Below are positions 52,593 to 54,370 of a stretch of 54,370 bases of DNA, in pieces. Origin of the DNA: an uncultured Verrucomicrobiales bacterium (GTDB lineage Bacteria > Verrucomicrobiota > Verrucomicrobiia > Verrucomicrobiales > DEV007); NCBI GenBank assembly GCA_937891465.1, contig CALAHF010000042.1, positions 1 through 54,370 of the forward strand, read 5' to 3'. Position 1 is the stretch's first letter, and every line of letters starts with the position of its first letter. The notes beneath the pieces are model-generated. The model ran no database searches, was not told the DNA's origin, and saw only the letters and a program-made list of their open reading frames with translations. Made by a program: the position numbers and the translations under genes.

Positions 52593-53638
52593 CTGACGAA
52601 TTGGACCCAATCACCATCGCCGGAGGCGGACTTGCCGGTCTGTCGTTGGGAATTGGGCTTCGCAGTCGTGGATTTCCGGTGTCGGTCATCGAATCGGGAA
52701 ATTATCCTCGCCATCGAGTCTGTGGAGAATTTATATCCGGCGTAACGCCAGCCGATCTCGAAAAACTCGCGGTGCCGGATCTGCTCAACGATGCCGTGGC
52801 AAATCGAACCACCTCCTGGCACACGGATTCTCATTGTTTCTTTGAAAGCGAACTCCCCTCTCCCGCGATGGGAATTTCCCGCTTCGCTCTCGATCAAATT
52901 TTGGCAGACCAATTTCTAAGTGCCGGTGGAAAACTGCAAACTGGGACTCGATTTTTACTCAGCGAATCAAAAACCGAAGGCACCGTGCTCGCAATCGGCC
53001 GTCCTCGCAGAACCCACAGCAACTGGATCGGGCTGAAGGCACACCTTCGCAATTTCGAATTTCACAGCGATCTGGAAATGCATCTTGGCAACGGCGGGTA
53101 TCTCGGGATTTCGCGAGTCGAAAACGGAATCGCCAACGCCTGCGGGCTATTTAAAGTTCAAAAATCAATCAAGGCTTCTAAAACAGAACTGCTACTCGCT
53201 TACCTTGAAAAGTCAGGGCTCTCGAAACTCGCGAAACGGATTCGAATTACTGAAATCGTCCCTGAATCCTGCCTCGGCGTGAACGCTTTTGAGCTCGGGC
53301 ATCAACTTCCGAAAACTCCTACCGAACCGGATCAAATGATGCTTGGCGATCAGTTTGCCATCATCGGACCATTCACTGGAAACGGCATGAGCATGGCATT
53401 TCAAAGCGCAGCGGTGGCAGTCGATCCGCTGGTGGCATATGCGAAAAAAGAAATTGGTTGGGCAGAATGCTGCCTTGAAGTGAACGACGAATTGGCGACA
53501 AAATTTCGAAAACGACTCGGTATGTCCCGTCTCCTGCACCCCTTTCTGACTGGCGGCGCTCAGCAAAAACTTCTCGTTATGCTGGGAGAAAACAACCTCC
53601 TTCCATTCTCCCTGCTTTTTCGCCATCTCCGGACCTGA
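52589..53638 (+). CDS. FAD-dependent oxidoreductase (geranylgeranyl-reductase/monooxygenase type)
   Basis: This 349-aa protein begins with the FAD-binding dinucleotide fold ITIAGGGLAGLSLGIGLRSRGFPVSVIE (GxGxxG form GGGLAG). RHRVCGEFISGVTP matches the geranylgeranyl-reductase-like flavoprotein family, and LGDQFAIIGPFTGNGMSMAFQSA supplies the second FAD motif GD with the pyrophosphate contact. It is coupled to the methyltransferase upstream. Likely reactions are hydroxylation or reduction of a lipid or polyketide, but the substrate is unknown. No signal peptide is present. Confidence 0.9.
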   Translation: MTDELDPITIAGGGLAGLSLGIGLRSRGFPVSVIESGNYPRHRVCGEFISGVTPADLEKLAVPDLLNDAVANRTTSWHTDSHCFFESELPSPAMGISRFALDQILADQFLSAGGKLQTGTRFLLSESKTEGTVLAIGRPRRTHSNWIGLKAHLRNFEFHSDLEMHLGNGGYLGISRVENGIANACGLFKVQKSIKASKTELLLAYLEKSGLSKLAKRIRITEIVPESCLGVNAFELGHQLPKTPTEPDQMMLGDQFAIIGPFTGNGMSMAFQSAAVAVDPLVAYAKKEIGWAECCLEVNDELATKFRKRLGMSRLLHPFLTGGAQQKLLVMLGENNLLPFSLLFRHLRT

Positions 53639-53699
53639 CAAATATTTTACAACTATTTTCAAACGTTTTCCGTTTTCCAACGTCATATATTACAGAACA

Positions 53700-54209
53700 A
53701 TGAATCGTGATTTTTCTACAGAATGGTCAGACTGGCTCAGGGAGAACGGACCGCGATTGATGCTGTATTCACGACAACAGAGTCGTTGCGAGGCAGACGC
53801 GGAAGACGTTCTTCAAGCCGCGCTCGTGAAAACGTGGAAAACCCATACGGTGGCTCCCGACAAAAAAGTAATTTCGTTGGCTTACACAAATGTTCGACGA
53901 TGCGCCATCGATTTGGCGCGGAGCATGGATCGAAGAACGGCCCGTGAGCAAAAAGTCGTCGAGACCGGCGAAACGGTTTCCTGGTTCAAGCTGCCCGAAG
54001 ACGACGAAAACCGGGCTCTTCAGGTAGCGTTGGCGAAAATTCCAGAGTCCTTCCGCGAAGTAGTGACTCTCAAAATTTGGGGTGAACAAACGTTCGCAGA
54101 AATCGGGCAATCTCTCAACATTTCGCCAAACACGGCCGCTTCACGATACCGTTACGGCCTGGATGCTCTGCGAAAACAGATCAGCCGCGAGCAGATCCAT
54201 CTTTCGTAG
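53700..54209 (+). CDS. ECF-type RNA polymerase sigma factor
   Basis: This 169-aa protein has region 2 (about 18-85: LMLYSRQQSRCEADAEDVLQAALVKTW, AYTNVRRCAIDLARS) and region 4 (about 110-160: IPESFREVVTLKIWGEQTFAEIGQSLNISPNTAASRYRYGLDALR). Its region 4 is similar to that of the ECF factor at 22.3-22.8 kb. Upstream, tatatt at 53686-53691 is a possible -10 box. A strong terminator-like stem follows, so it may be monocistronic; no anti-sigma gene is next to it, unlike the first ECF operon. Confidence 0.93.
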   Translation: MNRDFSTEWSDWLRENGPRLMLYSRQQSRCEADAEDVLQAALVKTWKTHTVAPDKKVISLAYTNVRRCAIDLARSMDRRTAREQKVVETGETVSWFKLPEDDENRALQVALAKIPESFREVVTLKIWGEQTFAEIGQSLNISPNTAASRYRYGLDALRKQISREQIHLS

Positions 54210-54231
54210 AAGCAGCAAGACGGTTCTGAAC

Positions 54232-54263
54232 TGAGATCGGCGTTTAAACCGATCTCAATTTTT
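54232..54263 (+). terminator. Rho-independent terminator after the ECF sigma gene
   Basis: tgagatcgg (54232-54240) and ccgatctca (54249-54257) form a perfect 9-bp stem with an 8-nt loop, followed by a run of Ts. It lies 23 bp past the sigma stop and 7 bp before the stop of the convergent gene. Confidence 0.85.
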
Positions 54264-54269
54264 TGAATC

Positions 54270-54370
54270 CTAGTCTTTCTTTTCTTCGGCAGGAGCTTCT
54301 TCAGTTGCAGGAGCCTCTTCAGTTGCAGGAGCCTCTTCAGTTGCAGGAGCCTCTTCAGTTGCAGGAGCCT
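54270..54370 (-). CDS. 3' end of an EAPATE-repeat protein, truncated by the window edge
   Basis: On the minus strand the stop TAG is at 54270-54272 and the C-terminus reads EAPATEEAPAEEKKD. Going into the window edge the frame repeats A-P-A-T-E-E every six residues, four times. This is a low-complexity acidic tail of the kind found on secreted or DNA/RNA-binding proteins; the functional domain lies outside the window. The convergent terminator stem separates it from the sigma gene. Confidence 0.7.
   Translation of the reverse strand, partial: APATEEAPATEEAPATEEAPATEEAPAEEKKD
54296..54367. repeat. 18-bp tandem repeat encoding an EAPATE-type hexapeptide
   Basis: Four nearly identical 18-bp units (54296-54313, 54314-54331, 54332-54349, 54350-54367) differ only at the first unit's start (cttc versus cctc). 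The array continues beyond the window. Identity at the DNA level suggests recent expansion by slippage. Confidence 0.92.

Overview
The window looks like chromosomal DNA from a member of the PVC superphylum, most likely a free-living Verrucomicrobiota. This is inferred from gene content, since no rRNA is present. The markers are a large secreted CxxCH haem 'membrane-bound dehydrogenase' with HEAT repeats, a multidomain sulfatase with a DUF1080-type tail, a cupredoxin-PA14 protein beside a sorbosone-dehydrogenase-like propeller, a PQQ-propeller/methyltransferase fusion, an M60-type metallopeptidase, a GH75-like protein, and a MoxR/DUF58/VWA operon ending in a squalene-cyclase-fold protein. Genes are densely packed with no gap above 300 bases, and Shine-Dalgarno sites are mostly weak or absent.

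Layout. 1-4.1 kb: a 2-hydroxyacid dehydrogenase coupled to an upstream gene, then the 1015-aa PVC haem protein on the minus strand. 4.3-5.9 kb: nrdR, a small protein that looks like a degenerate ATP-cone, and a HIT protein. 6.0-8.6 kb: sulfatase. 8.7-8.9 kb: a 256-bp foldback element with 29-bp terminal inverted repeats. 8.9-17.0 kb, all minus strand: DUF368 lipid transporter, esterase, NAD-dependent epimerase, M60 peptidase coupled to a second esterase, a LysM lipoprotein and a thioredoxin-fold protein. 17.2-20.4 kb: cupredoxin-PA14 protein and a sugar-dehydrogenase-like propeller. 20.4-22.8 kb: an ECF sigma, short membrane protein and large membrane protein operon. 22.9-25.8 kb: MFS transporter and GH75-like protein. 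25.9-31.1 kb: cupin, lipoprotein, FKBP isomerase, circularly permuted YpsA-type protein, glycogen phosphorylase and DinB-like protein. 31.1-44.8 kb: a six-gene minus-strand operon, moxR - DUF58 - BatA-like VWA/PA14 - second VWA-like membrane protein - giant Gln/Glu/Ala-rich coiled-coil membrane protein - squalene-cyclase-fold secreted protein. 45.0-54.4 kb: PQQ/methyltransferase fusion, SDR, nagA, a small membrane protein, a GHL10 hydrolase, a methyltransferase/flavoprotein pair, a second ECF sigma factor, and the end of an EAPATE-repeat protein running off the window.

The strongest unexplained structure is a family of about 45-bp palindromic repeats, found at eleven places, roughly one per 5 kb. 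Each is built from half-units close to AACCCTRTTGGATCG around a short GTTCRNTGAAC-like centre. Most lie in spacers between genes. Four overlap reading frames: two make up the N-termini of secreted proteins, one lies in the conserved C-terminus of nagA, and one lies inside a VWA-like membrane protein. The half-units occur both as inverted pairs and as direct pairs.

Functionally the region suggests a polymer- and glycan-degrading lifestyle (sulfatase, M60 peptidase, two esterases, GH75- and GHL10-type proteins, nagA) with glycogen storage, periplasmic electron transfer through haem and copper domains, and two ECF sigma circuits. The MoxR operon is the best candidate for an incompletely characterised multi-protein envelope system.
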